A stretch of 64,000 nucleotides of DNA from Amycolatopsis iheyensis. Its GTDB lineage: Bacteria > Actinomycetota > Actinomycetes > Mycobacteriales > Pseudonocardiaceae. A program made the position numbers and the translations under genes. Location: positions 62,001-126,000 of the forward strand of contig NZ_JAMXQV010000026.1 of the NCBI RefSeq assembly GCF_024703995.1, read 5' to 3'. How positions within the stretch are numbered: position 1 is the first letter of the stretch; every line of letters starts with the position of its first letter. The notes beneath the pieces were generated by a model, which searched no databases, had not been told where the DNA came from, and worked only from the letters and a program-made list of their open reading frames with translations. Below, in pieces: positions 1 to 8,528 of the stretch.

Positions 1-1879
1 CGACGTCGAAGCCGATGTCGGCGAAGCCGGTGGCGATCACCTTCTGGCCGCGGTCGTGGCCGTCCTGGCCCATCTTCGCGACGAGGATCCGCGGGCGGCG
101 GCCTTCCTCGGCGGCGAACTCCTCGACCAGCGCGCGGGCCTTTTCGACGTTCTGCGACTTACCCACCTCTTCGCGGTAGACGCCGGAAATCGTCCGGATC
201 TGCCCGGAATGCCGGCCCCAGAGCTTCTCCAGCGCGTCGGAGATCTCGCCGACGGTCGCCTTCGCCCGGGCCGCGCCGATCGCCAGCTCCAGCAGGTTGC
301 CGCCGTTGCCGGCACCCTCGGTCAAGCGCCGCAACGCGTCCTCGGTGGCCGAGGCATCACGCTCGTCACGCAGCCGCCGCAGCTTCTCCAGCTGCTGCGT
401 CCGGACGCCCGCATTGTCCACTTTGAGCACTTCGATGACAGCGTCGTCCACGTCACCGGTCACCTGGTACTTGTTGACGCCGATGACCGGCTGCCGCCCG
501 GAGTCGATGCGCGCCTGCGTGCGGGCGGCGGCCTCTTCGATGCGCAGCTTGGGGATGCCCGCGTCGATCGCCTTGGCCATCCCGCCGGCCTGCTCGACCT
601 CGCTGATGTGGCCCCACGCCTTGCGCGCGAGGTCGTAGGTCAGCTTCTCGACGAAGGCGGACCCGCCCCACGGGTCGATCACCCGCGTGGTGCCGGACTC
701 CTGCTGCAGCAGCAGCTGGGTGTTGCGGGCGATCCGCGCGGAGAAGTCGGTCGGCAGCGCGAGCGCCTCGTCGAGGGCGTTCGTGTGCAGCGACTGCGTG
801 TGCCCCTGGGTCGCGGCCATCGCCTCGACGCACGTGCGCACCACGTTGTTGTAGACGTCCTGCGCGGTCAGCGACCAGCCGGACGTCTGGGAGTGCGTCC
901 GCAGCGAAAGCGACTTCGCGTTGGCAGGGCTGAAGCCCTTCACCAGCTTCGCCCACAGCAGCCGCGCCGCGCGCAGCTTCGCGACCTCCATGAAGAAGTT
1001 CATCCCGATCGCCCAGAAGAACGACAGGCGCGGCGCGAACTTGTCGACGCTCAGGCCGGCGTCCACTCCGGACCGGATGTACTCGACGCCGTCGGCGAGC
1101 GTGTAGGCCAGCTCGAGGTCGGCCGTCGCGCCGGCTTCCTGCATGTGGTAACCGGAGATGGAGATCGAGTTGTACTTCGGCATGTGCTGCGAAGTGAAGG
1201 AGAAGATGTCGGAGATGACCCGCATGGACGGCTGCGGCGGGTAGATGTAGGTGTTGCGGACCATGAACTCCTTGAGGATGTCGTTCTGGATGGTCCCCGC
1301 GAGCTGCTCCGGTTTGACACCCTGTTCTTCGGCCGCGACGACGTACAGCGCGAGCACCGGCAGCACCGCGCCGTTCATCGTCATGGACACCGACATCTTG
1401 TCGAGCGGAATCCCGTCGAAGAGCTGGCGCATGTCGTAGATGGAGTCGATCGCCACGCCCGCCATGCCGACGTCGCCGGAGACGCGGGGGTGGTCGGAGT
1501 CGTAGCCGCGGTGGGTGGCCAGGTCGAAGGCGACCGAAAGCCCTTTCTGGCCGGCGGCGAGGTTGCGCCGGTAGAAGGCGTTGGACTCCTCGGCGGTCGA
1601 GAACCCGGCGTACTGGCGGATGGTCCAGGGCTGGTTGACGTACATCGTCGGGTACGGGCCGCGCAGGAACGGCGCGACGCCGGGGTACGTCCCCAGGAAG
1701 TCCACATCGGACAGATCCGCCGCCGTGTAGACCGGCTTGACGCCGATGCCTTCGGGCGTCTCCCAGGCCAGCGCGTCCGGGCCCTTGCCGGTGGCGGTCT
1801 CGACCGCGCGCGCCCACGCGTCGCGGTCGCCCGGCGACGGCGTGCCGAGGTCGAGGCCGGCGAAGTTCGGGATGCTCAT
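1..1879 (-). CDS. mutB: Methylmalonyl-CoA mutase large subunit, C-terminus cut by window edge
   Basis: Large (alpha) subunit of the coenzyme-B12-dependent mutase that interconverts methylmalonyl-CoA and succinyl-CoA in the cytoplasm, feeding propionyl-CoA carbon into the TCA cycle or supplying methylmalonyl units. About 626 codons are visible out of roughly 730 usual for the family. Seen in the translation: start MSIPNFAGLDLG, the substrate-barrel stretch RGPYPTMYVNQPWT followed by AGFSTAEESNAFY near residues 70-100, VIDPWGGSAFVEKL further on, and the cobalamin-binding signature DGHDRG (DxHxxG) only about 20 codons before the left edge, so the B12 domain is just entered. The ATG overlaps the TGA of the small-subunit gene by 4 bp (ATGA), indicating translational coupling. 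Identification is very secure. Confidence 0.97.
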   Translation of the reverse strand, partial: MSIPNFAGLDLGTPSPGDRDAWARAVETATGKGPDALAWETPEGIGVKPVYTAADLSDVDFLGTYPGVAPFLRGPYPTMYVNQPWTIRQYAGFSTAEESNAFYRRNLAAGQKGLSVAFDLATHRGYDSDHPRVSGDVGMAGVAIDSIYDMRQLFDGIPLDKMSVSMTMNGAVLPVLALYVVAAEEQGVKPEQLAGTIQNDILKEFMVRNTYIYPPQPSMRVISDIFSFTSQHMPKYNSISISGYHMQEAGATADLELAYTLADGVEYIRSGVDAGLSVDKFAPRLSFFWAIGMNFFMEVAKLRAARLLWAKLVKGFSPANAKSLSLRTHSQTSGWSLTAQDVYNNVVRTCVEAMAATQGHTQSLHTNALDEALALPTDFSARIARNTQLLLQQESGTTRVIDPWGGSAFVEKLTYDLARKAWGHISEVEQAGGMAKAIDAGIPKLRIEEAAARTQARIDSGRQPVIGVNKYQVTGDVDDAVIEVLKVDNAGVRTQQLEKLRRLRDERDASATEDALRRLTEGAGNGGNLLELAIGAARAKATVGEISDALEKLWGRHSGQIRTISGVYREEVGKSQNVEKARALVEEFAAEEGRRPRILVAKMGQDGHDRGQKVIATGFADIGFDV

Positions 1880-3711
1880 CGGGTGACTCCCAGCTTGACG
1901 TGCAGGCCGTTGAGGACTTCGAGGGCGTCGCAGCCGGCGAAGACGTTGCCGTCCACACCGTCATAGGTGCCCTTGCCCGCCAGCAGCACGAACTCGGCGC
2001 CGAGCGACGCCGCGGCTTCGGCCGCGGAAGCGGCGTAGGCGTCGTCAGTGCCGCAGAGGCAGGCAACGCGAGCGCCGGATTCGCGGAACGCGCCGGGCAG
2101 GTCGTCGGTCGCGCCCGGGTTGACGGCTTCGATCCCGCCCGCCTGGAACAGGTTCGCGGCGAAACCGGCCCGCGCGGTGTGCGCGGCGACCGGCCCCAAA
2201 GTGGCGAGGAAGATCTTGGGCCGGGAACCGTGCGAAGCGAGATACGCGTCCGAAGCGTCCCGAAGGGCTTCGAAGCCTTCGGCGTACCGGTGCCGCGGCA
2301 GCCCACCTTCCACAGTGGACTCCACGGGCTCCCGCACCACCGGCTTCTCGGCCAGGTTCGGGAACTCGCTGACGCCGGTGAGCGGGTCACGCCGGGTGGC
2401 GATGCGAGAAGAACGCTTCTCCCACGTCGTCGCCAGCCCGGCCGCCAGCTCACCTGAGGCCAGCGAAGCGACCAGGCCACCGGCGGATTCGATGGCGGTG
2501 AACTCCGCCCAGGCCGCGTGCGCGAGGTCCTCGGTGAGCTTCTCGACGTACCAGGAGCCGCCCGCCGGGTCGATGACGCCGGCCAGCTTGGACTCCTCCA
2601 GCAGCACGGCGTGGGTGTTGCGGGCGATCCGCGCGGAGAACGCGTCGGACCGGCCGATCGCGGCGTCGAACGGCAGCACCGTGACGGCGTCCGCGCCGCC
2701 GACGCCCGCGCCGAAGCAGGCGACCGTCGTGCGCAGCATGTTCACCCACGGGTCGCGCCGGGTCAGCATCGCCGGCGACGTCACCGCGTGCTGGCGCATC
2801 GGCGAGGAGAAGCCGCACACCTCGGCGACGCGGGCCCACAGGCGGCGGGCCGCGCGCAGCTTCGCGATGGTGGAGAACTGGTCGGCGGTCGCGGCGACGC
2901 GGAACTCGAGCTGCCCGGCCGCGGTCTCGACGTCCAGGCCGGCGTCGGTCAGCGCACGCAGGTACGTGACGCCGGCGGCGACCAGCGCGCCCAGCTCCTG
3001 GGCGTCCGATCCGCCTGCTTCGTGGAACGGCAGGCCGTCGGCGACGATCGTGCGCACCTTCGGGTACTTCCCGGCGACACGCGCGGCCAGCGCGGCGGCC
3101 GGTGCCAGGTCGACGTCGGCGCCGCTGCGCGCGGCGAGCCCGATCGGGTCCGCGCCGAGCACGGCAACGGCTTCACTCGCCGGGATCTCGCGCTCGTCGA
3201 ACAGCGTGAACAGCTCCGAAGCGGCTTCTTCGTACGAAGCGCCAGCGTCCAGGACCACCGGCGCCAGGTCGAGGTAGACCTCGTTGAGCGCGTCGGCGAT
3301 CGACGCGGGCGGCATCGTCAGCCAGATCGACGTCACGCCGCCTTCGAGGTCGGCGAGGATCGCCTTGTTGACGGCTCGGGCGTCTTCGCCGGTGAAGCGG
3401 GCGCGGACGTCCCAGCCGGTGCTGATCTGCCCTTCGGCGCGGGAGCCGCGCACGAACGGCGAGAGCCCGGGGAAACCGGACTCGCCCGGCACGTCTTCGG
3501 CCGTGTAGAGCGGTTGGATCTCGATGCCGTCGTAGGTCCGCGTGACGAGCTTGCTCTCCGGGGCGCCCGCGAAGTCTTCGGGGAGCTTGCCGCTCTTGCG
3601 CAGCACCCCGGCCACGAGCTCCTGCCACTGCTCGCGCGTCACCTGGGGGAACTCGGCCGCCAGGTCGAGTTCGGAGATCGGCACTGACTCCGGACCGGCC
3701 ACTTCAGTCAT
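1876..3711 (-). CDS. mutA: Methylmalonyl-CoA mutase small subunit
   Basis: Small (beta) subunit of heterodimeric methylmalonyl-CoA mutase, 611 residues. It has the same barrel fold as the large subunit (motifs ARIARNTHAVLLEESK and VIDPAGGSWYVEKL), but in this family it does not bind cobalamin: the C-terminal flavodoxin-like domain lacks the DxHxxG signature, as expected. I chose the ATG at 3711 (MTEVAGPESVPISELD) because the upstream in-frame extension runs through the neighbouring kinase gene on the other strand and has no mutase character. Its stop overlaps the mutB start. A 111-bp spacer separates it from the divergent kinase gene, and no cobalamin riboswitch can fit or was recognised there. 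Confidence 0.96.
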   Translation of the reverse strand: MTEVAGPESVPISELDLAAEFPQVTREQWQELVAGVLRKSGKLPEDFAGAPESKLVTRTYDGIEIQPLYTAEDVPGESGFPGLSPFVRGSRAEGQISTGWDVRARFTGEDARAVNKAILADLEGGVTSIWLTMPPASIADALNEVYLDLAPVVLDAGASYEEAASELFTLFDEREIPASEAVAVLGADPIGLAARSGADVDLAPAAALAARVAGKYPKVRTIVADGLPFHEAGGSDAQELGALVAAGVTYLRALTDAGLDVETAAGQLEFRVAATADQFSTIAKLRAARRLWARVAEVCGFSSPMRQHAVTSPAMLTRRDPWVNMLRTTVACFGAGVGGADAVTVLPFDAAIGRSDAFSARIARNTHAVLLEESKLAGVIDPAGGSWYVEKLTEDLAHAAWAEFTAIESAGGLVASLASGELAAGLATTWEKRSSRIATRRDPLTGVSEFPNLAEKPVVREPVESTVEGGLPRHRYAEGFEALRDASDAYLASHGSRPKIFLATLGPVAAHTARAGFAANLFQAGGIEAVNPGATDDLPGAFRESGARVACLCGTDDAYAASAAEAAASLGAEFVLLAGKGTYDGVDGNVFAGCDALEVLNGLHVKLGVTR

Positions 3712-3822
3712 ACCCAGTGATGGTAGAGGCACTCGCCGCGGCCGACCTGTGACTCGCGTCGCGCTAGGGGGGCACGCCGGGGAGGTTAGGGGGCGGCGGC
3801 CCGGGTACGACACAATTGGGTC

Positions 3823-5571
3823 GTGCCCCCTTCCAGCGAAGACACACGAGTGGTCGCCGGTCGCTACCGGCTGCGTTCGGTGCTCGGCTCCGGGTCGATG
3901 GGCACCGTCTGGTCCGCCTACGACGAGTTCCTGCACCGGCAGGTCGCCGTCAAGGAGATGAAGGTGCCGCCGGGCATCCCGGCGTCGCAGGCGGACGAGC
4001 TGCGCGAACGCACGCTGCGTGAGGCCCGCGCCATCGCCGTGCTTTCTCACCCGAACGTGATCATCCTGCACGACGTCGCCCGCGAGAACGACCAGCCGTT
4101 CGTGGTGATGGAGCTGCTGCCCTCGCGCAGCCTCGCGCACATCCTGCGCGACCACGGGCCGCTGACCGTCGAGCAGGCCGCCGCCGTCGGCATCGCCGTC
4201 GCGTCCGCGCTGGAGGCCGCGCACGCCGCCGGGATCACCCACCGCGACGTCAAGCCGGGCAACGTCCTGGTCGCCAGCGACGGCCGGATCAAGCTGACCG
4301 ACTTCGGCATCGCCCGCAACGTCTCCGAAGCCACCATGACCCGCACCGGGATCATGCTCGGCTCCCCCGCCTACATCGCGCCGGAGGTCGCCTCGGGCGG
4401 CGCGGTCATCCCGGCCGCCGACCTGTGGGGCCTCGGCGCGACGCTGTTCGCGGCGGTCGAGGGCGCGCCGCCGTACGACGCCGACGGCGACCCGCTGGAG
4501 ACCGTCGGCAAGGTCGTCAACGGCAAGGTGCCCAAGCCGAAGGCCGGGCCGCTCGCCGACGTCATCAGCGCGCTGATGCGGAAGGAGCCGGGCAAGCGGA
4601 TCACGCTGCGCGAGGTCCGGCACCGGCTGTACCCGCTGCAGTCGAAGACGCCGCTCGACCTGTTCGGGCCCGAGCTGTTCCACACCCCGGACGGCAAGAA
4701 GACGTCCGCGCAGCCGGACGCGACGGACACGCAGGTCATCAAGACCGTCCTGCCCGAGAAGCCGGAGAAGAAGTCGGAGGAGTCGAGCAGCGAGCTCGCC
4801 ACCGACCCCGGCCCGCTGCCGTTCCTGCGGCCGCCCGCCCCGGCGGGCCCGCTGCCGGCCGAGCCGGCCACCGTTTTCGTCGCGCCGCCACGGCCCGGGC
4901 GTCGCGGCGCGCGGGCCACCGCCGTGCTGATCGCCGTCGCGGTGCTGCTCTTCCTGGTCGCCGCCGGCGGCGGGTTCGCGCTGGCCAGGACGGTCGGCGG
5001 GCAGTCGCTGCTGCCCCCGGCCGCCGCGCCGCGGAGCCCGGTGAACGGCCCCACCGACGTGCCGGCGCCGAACCTGGTGAGCATGTCCGGCGACGCGGGC
5101 TACGCGACCGGCGACGGCGGGCACTTCGGGCTGTCCGTGCCGGAGGGCTGGCAGAAGTTCGTCGCCCCGCACAACACGAAGCTGGGTGTGAGCCTGGCCA
5201 TCCAGTACGTCTCGCCGGACGGCCGCCGGTCGCTGCGGGTCGAGCGGCTGGCGAAGTACTTCGACGAGTACCAGGGCGACGACGAGTACATCGCCTGGCT
5301 GAAGCAGTCCTACCCGCCCGACGCCTTCGAGCTGTACGGGCCGCAGCCGCTGCCGGACGGCACCGGCTCGACGCTGACCTACCGCCTGGCCGAGCGCAGC
5401 ACCCTGCCCGAAAGCGGTGAGGGCGGCGGCACGCGCGTGACGTTCGCGAAGCTGGTCAAGGCGGGCTCCAGCCTCTGGATCCTGTCGGTCACCGTGCCGG
5501 CCGAGCAGCAGGACGCGGCCCGGCGCGACGTCTTCGACCGCGTCGCGACGACGTTGACCGTCACGGACTAA
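3823..5571 (+). CDS. Membrane-anchored serine/threonine protein kinase (PknB-like)
   Basis: Hanks-type kinase of 582 residues with a cytoplasmic kinase domain, one membrane segment and an extracytoplasmic C-terminal domain. Visible kinase elements in order: glycine loop LGSGSMGTVW, VAVKEM with the ATP lysine, catalytic loop HRDVKPGN near residue 140, DFG in LTDFGIAR and APE in YIAPEV. A Lys/Pro-rich juxtamembrane linker (about residues 270-360) precedes a transmembrane segment near 366-388. The outer domain of about 190 residues contains no PASTA repeats and resembles a small sensor or lipid-binding type domain rather than a peptidoglycan sensor. The GTG start is preceded six bases upstream by CACAAT, a plausible -10, so the mRNA may be leaderless. 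It ends head-to-head with the MerR gene, the two stop codons overlapping. Confidence 0.93.
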   Translation: MPPSSEDTRVVAGRYRLRSVLGSGSMGTVWSAYDEFLHRQVAVKEMKVPPGIPASQADELRERTLREARAIAVLSHPNVIILHDVARENDQPFVVMELLPSRSLAHILRDHGPLTVEQAAAVGIAVASALEAAHAAGITHRDVKPGNVLVASDGRIKLTDFGIARNVSEATMTRTGIMLGSPAYIAPEVASGGAVIPAADLWGLGATLFAAVEGAPPYDADGDPLETVGKVVNGKVPKPKAGPLADVISALMRKEPGKRITLREVRHRLYPLQSKTPLDLFGPELFHTPDGKKTSAQPDATDTQVIKTVLPEKPEKKSEESSSELATDPGPLPFLRPPAPAGPLPAEPATVFVAPPRPGRRGARATAVLIAVAVLLFLVAAGGGFALARTVGGQSLLPPAAAPRSPVNGPTDVPAPNLVSMSGDAGYATGDGGHFGLSVPEGWQKFVAPHNTKLGVSLAIQYVSPDGRRSLRVERLAKYFDEYQGDDEYIAWLKQSYPPDAFELYGPQPLPDGTGSTLTYRLAERSTLPESGEGGGTRVTFAKLVKAGSSLWILSVTVPAEQQDAARRDVFDRVATTLTVTD

Positions 5572-6200
5572 GGCGCGCGGTCCAGCAGGTCGCGGGAGAC
5601 GAACTCCTGCGCGAGGTGGCGCAGCCCGGTGAAGATCCGGTCGCCGAGGACCGTCGCGACCAGGCCGGCTTCGATGATCCTGTCGAACGACGTCAGGCCG
5701 GTCACCACCTCGACGTCCAGCTCGGCCACGCGCATCGCCAGCGCGAAGTACTCGTCCAGGCGGTCCGCGAGCTTCTCGTGCCCCAGCTCCTTGGCCGTCG
5801 CCAGCGCGGCGATCAGGTTGGCGAGCGTGCGGTCCTCCTCACCGTGCCACTTCCAGCCGTGCCGGTGGGCCAGCTCCCGCAGCCGCTCCGACGCCCACTC
5901 CGCGGCTTCCGGCGAAACCGCCGGGGGCTCGCCCGCCAGCTCCTCCTGGACGACGCCCATCGTTTCGTGCGGGGTGCGGTCGTCGTCGATCGCGCTCAGC
6001 ACCGCCCCGACCGAGGCCAGTGGCAGGCCGCCGACGTCCGTGAGCGCCTTGATCAGCCGGAGCCGCTGGACGTGCGCCGCCGAGTACCGGGCCTGATTGG
6101 GGCTGGTGCGCTCACCCGCCGGCAGCAGGCCTTCGCGCAGGTAGTACTTGACGGTCGCGACCGGCACCCCGGACTCGGCGCTCAGTTCGGCCATCCGCAT
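5568..6200 (-). CDS. MerR family transcriptional regulator
   Basis: A regulator of about 210 residues with an N-terminal winged helix of the MerR type: MAELSAESGVPVATVKYYLREGLL is split as helix-turn-helix then YYLREGLLP, followed by YSAAHVQRLRLIKAL. The C-terminal effector domain (from about residue 75) has no cysteine-rich metal site, so an organic ligand or unknown signal is more likely than a metal. I chose the ATG at 6200, which has GGAG about nine bases upstream; an in-frame TTG at 6239 would add 13 residues but TTGACC there looks more like a -35 element. It is divergent from a membrane-protein operon and separated from it by a 39-bp dyad, so it probably controls that operon and itself. 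Confidence 0.88.
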   Translation of the reverse strand: MRMAELSAESGVPVATVKYYLREGLLPAGERTSPNQARYSAAHVQRLRLIKALTDVGGLPLASVGAVLSAIDDDRTPHETMGVVQEELAGEPPAVSPEAAEWASERLRELAHRHGWKWHGEEDRTLANLIAALATAKELGHEKLADRLDEYFALAMRVAELDVEVVTGLTSFDRIIEAGLVATVLGDRIFTGLRHLAQEFVSRDLLDRAP

Positions 6201-6259
6201 GCGCACCCGCTCCGATCCCAGGGTCGGACTCCGGGTCAACCCTGAAGACTTCTCAGTAT

Positions 6260-6298
6260 GGATAGTTTAGCTTCCCATAACGGAGAGCTTCACTATCC
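6260..6298. promoter_or_regulatory. Long interrupted dyad between MerR gene and membrane-protein operon
   Basis: The outer arms GGATAGT (6260-6266) and ACTATCC (6292-6298) are perfect inverted repeats, and inner AGCT copies (6269-6272, 6286-6289) sit symmetrically inside them around a 13-bp centre. The region is conspicuously AT-richer than its surroundings and lies between divergent start codons, which fits an operator/promoter for the MerR regulator. Binding is inferred. Confidence 0.6.
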
Positions 6299-6313
6299 GT
6301 TCTGGGAGGAACC

Positions 6314-7255
6314 ATGACCATCCTTGCCGATGTCCGGAGCAGAACCAGCGGGTGGCACCGGCCGTCCGCGCTGGCGGCGGCCACCCTGGGGGTGGTCGCG
6401 GTGCTGTGCGTCGCCGCCCTGATCGTCGACCAGCGCACCCTGGCGGGCGCGCCGATCTGGGCGAAGCCGTTCAAGTTCGCCGTGTCCGGCGCGCTCTACT
6501 TCGCCACCTGGAGCTGGCTCGTGTCGCTGCTGCCGCGGTTCCGGCGGACGGCGTCGTGGCTGACGAACCTCCTGGTCGCAATCTTCGCCGCCGAGTACGT
6601 CCTGCTGGTGTTCCAGGCCGCGCGCGGGCGGGCCAGCCACTTCAACAACGCGACCCCGCAGGACGCGCTGATCTACAACGTCATGGGCAAGATGATCATC
6701 GGGCTGTTCAGCGCGACCTTGGTGCTGACCGTGCTGGTGATGTTCACCAAGCTCGAGGACCGGGCGAGCTTCTGGGCCGTGCGCGCGGGCGCCGTCCTGT
6801 CCCTGGTGGGGCTCTCGCTCGGCATCCTCATGACGAACCCGACCGCCCAGCAGCTCGCGCAGTGGCAGACCGGCGGGACGCCGGACATGGTCGGCGCGCA
6901 CACCGTCGGGCTCGCCGACGGCGGCCCCGGCCTGCCCATCCTCGGCTGGAGCACGGTGGCGGGCGACCTGCGGATCCCGCACTTCATCGGGATGCACGCG
7001 CTGCAGGTGCTGCCGCTGCTGGCCATCGCGCTCTCGGCGCTGGCCCCGCGCTTCGCCCGGCTGCGGCACGACGTCGTCCGCGCGCGGCTGGTCCTGGTCG
7101 GCGCGGCCGGGTACGCGGGGCTGACCGCGCTGGTGACCTGGCAGGCACTGCGGGCGCAGTCGATCGTCCACCCGGACGCCCTGACGCTGGGCGCGTTCGC
7201 CGTGCTCGTCGCGGGCGTCGGGCTGGGCTCGTGGGCCGCGGTGCGCGTCCGATGA
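6314..7255 (+). CDS. Multispanning membrane protein of unknown function
   Basis: A 313-residue integral membrane protein with about eight hydrophobic segments (for example LAAATLGVVAVLCVAALIV near residues 22-40 and AGYAGLTALVTWQAL near 265-280). I recognise no catalytic motif. It begins ATG after a GGGAGGAACC ribosome site and its TGA overlaps the ATG of the next gene, so the two form an operon, apparently with punA following. The MerR dyad upstream suggests induction by a small ligand. It could be a sensor, carrier or lipid enzyme; no function is assigned. Confidence 0.8.
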   Translation: MTILADVRSRTSGWHRPSALAAATLGVVAVLCVAALIVDQRTLAGAPIWAKPFKFAVSGALYFATWSWLVSLLPRFRRTASWLTNLLVAIFAAEYVLLVFQAARGRASHFNNATPQDALIYNVMGKMIIGLFSATLVLTVLVMFTKLEDRASFWAVRAGAVLSLVGLSLGILMTNPTAQQLAQWQTGGTPDMVGAHTVGLADGGPGLPILGWSTVAGDLRIPHFIGMHALQVLPLLAIALSALAPRFARLRHDVVRARLVLVGAAGYAGLTALVTWQALRAQSIVHPDALTLGAFAVLVAGVGLGSWAAVRVR

Positions 7256-7671
7256 CCCTGTTCAGCCTGGCGTTCCCGCTGGCCGCGCCGTTCTGGGCGC
7301 TCATGATCCTGGCCCCGAAGTGGCGGTGGACGTCGCGGATCATGGCGTCGCCGTGGGTGCCGCTGCTGCCGCTGGCCTGCTACTTCGCGCTCGAGCTGCC
7401 GCACTTCGGCGAGTGGGGCCGGGCGATGCTCTCGCCCGACCTCGGCGTGCTGCAGACCTTGCTGGCGACGCCGTGGGGCGCCGGGCTCGTCTGGGCGCAC
7501 CTCATCGCGTTCGACCTGTTCATCGCGCGGTGGATGTACTTCGAGGGCCGCGAGCGGGGGATCTCGGCGTGGGTCGTGAGCCCGATCCTGCTGCTGACGA
7601 TCTTCCTCTCGCCGTTCGGGCTGGTGGTGTTCCTGGTGGTGCGGGCCGTCCGGATACGCTCCCTCGCATGA
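7252..7671 (+). CDS. ABA4-like (DUF4281) small membrane protein
   Basis: A 139-residue, four-segment membrane protein. The hallmarks of the ABA4-like family are visible: N-terminal FPLAAPFWALMILAP, then WAHLIAFDLFIARWMYFEG in the third helix, and a short last helix LSPFGLVVFLVV. In plants ABA4 is required for neoxanthin formation; bacterial members are uncharacterised, so no reaction is claimed. It is sandwiched with 4-bp overlaps between an unknown membrane protein and purine nucleoside phosphorylase, so all three appear translationally coupled even though the link to nucleoside salvage may be only positional. Confidence 0.78.
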   Translation: MTLFSLAFPLAAPFWALMILAPKWRWTSRIMASPWVPLLPLACYFALELPHFGEWGRAMLSPDLGVLQTLLATPWGAGLVWAHLIAFDLFIARWMYFEGRERGISAWVVSPILLLTIFLSPFGLVVFLVVRAVRIRSLA

Positions 7672-8447
7672 CTGAACAAGAGGCCGCGGCCGCCATCGCC
7701 CAGCGCACCGGCGTGGACGCGCACGACATCGCGGTGGTCCTGGGCTCGGGCTGGCGCCCGGCGGCGGACGTCATCGGGGAGTGCGAGACGGAGATCCCGT
7801 TCGCCGAACTGCCCGGCTTCACCACGCCTGGCGCGGTGGGGCACGGCGGCACCATCCGCTCGCTGAAGATCGGGGACAAGAACGTCCTCGTGCTGCTCGG
7901 GCGGACGCACTTCTACGAGGGCAAGGGCATCGACCCGGTGGTGCACAACGTGCGCACCGCGGCGGCGGCCGGCGTCCGGACGGTGCTGCTGACGAACGCG
8001 GCCGGCGGGCTGCGCGAAGGGTTCCAGGTCGGCCAGCCGGTGCTGATCTCCGACCACCTCAACCTGACCGCGCGCTCGCCGATCGTCGGCGCGAACTTCG
8101 TCGACCTGACGGACCTGTATTCGGCGCGGCTGCGCAAGCTCGCGCAGGAGATCGACCCGTCGCTCGAAGAAGGCGTCTACGCGGGCCTGACCGGGCCGCA
8201 CTTCGAGACGCCGGCGGAGATCCGGATGCTGCGCACGCTGGGCGCGGACCTGGTCGGCATGTCGACCGTCCTCGAGGCGATCGCGGCCCGCGCGGCCGGC
8301 GTCGAGGTGTTCGGGTTGTCGCTGGTGACGAACCTGGCGGCGGGCATGACCGGCGAACCGTTGAACCACCAGGAAGTCCTGGAGGCCGGCCGCGCGGCGG
8401 CCACCCGCATGGGCTCCCTGCTGCGCGAACTGGTCACCCGCGCCTGA
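7668..8447 (+). CDS. punA: Purine nucleoside phosphorylase
   Basis: Trimeric-type purine nucleoside phosphorylase of 259 residues that splits inosine and guanosine with phosphate into base and (deoxy)ribose-1-phosphate. Recognisable elements are the phosphate loop VVLGSGW, GRTHFYEGKG, TNAAGGLREGF, the TGPHFETPAEIRML block, GMSTVLEAIAARAAG and the base-binding SLVTNLAAG. The ATG at 7668 overlaps the stop of the ABA4-like gene (ATGA). In mycobacteria the orthologue (deoD) sits next to pmmB, as here, with a glycosyltransferase gene inserted between them on the opposite strand. Downstream is a nested hairpin element that may also end transcription. Confidence 0.96.
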   Translation: MTEQEAAAAIAQRTGVDAHDIAVVLGSGWRPAADVIGECETEIPFAELPGFTTPGAVGHGGTIRSLKIGDKNVLVLLGRTHFYEGKGIDPVVHNVRTAAAAGVRTVLLTNAAGGLREGFQVGQPVLISDHLNLTARSPIVGANFVDLTDLYSARLRKLAQEIDPSLEEGVYAGLTGPHFETPAEIRMLRTLGADLVGMSTVLEAIAARAAGVEVFGLSLVTNLAAGMTGEPLNHQEVLEAGRAAATRMGSLLRELVTRA

Positions 8448-8453
8448 CCAAGG

Positions 8454-8522
8454 GCGGCACTTTCCCTACGAAAGTGATCCGGAGGGCGGTCCTCCGCGGC
8501 ACTTTCATAGGGAAAGTGCCGC
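8454..8522. repeat. Nested hairpin repeat element (GGCACTTTC family), copy 1
   Basis: Perfect 15-bp outer arms at 8454-8468 (GCGGCACTTTCCCTA) and 8508-8522. The left portion is itself an imperfect palindrome (CACTTTC..GAAAGTG), the right portion is a perfect one (GGCACTTTC-ATAGG-GAAAGTGCC, 8499-8520), and a third hairpin CGGAGG-CCTCCG lies between. It sits between the convergent ends of punA and a glycosyltransferase gene, so it can act as a bidirectional terminator. A second copy with the same arms lies at 60390-60454. Confidence 0.85.
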
Positions 8523-8528
8523 TTTGGG

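Noticed and set aside
56..1966. A 636-codon plus-strand open frame
   Set aside because: It is antisense to mutB and mutA, whose motifs are unambiguous; its residues are Arg/Val/Asp/Leu-biased as expected for a shadow frame of high-GC coding DNA.
3712..3822. Cobalamin riboswitch upstream of mutA
   Set aside because: The 111-bp divergent spacer is too short and no B12-box-like sequence was seen.
3712..5172. In-frame upstream extension of mutA
   Set aside because: It would cross the whole kinase gene on the other strand and adds no mutase sequence; the ATG at 3711 matches the family N-terminus.
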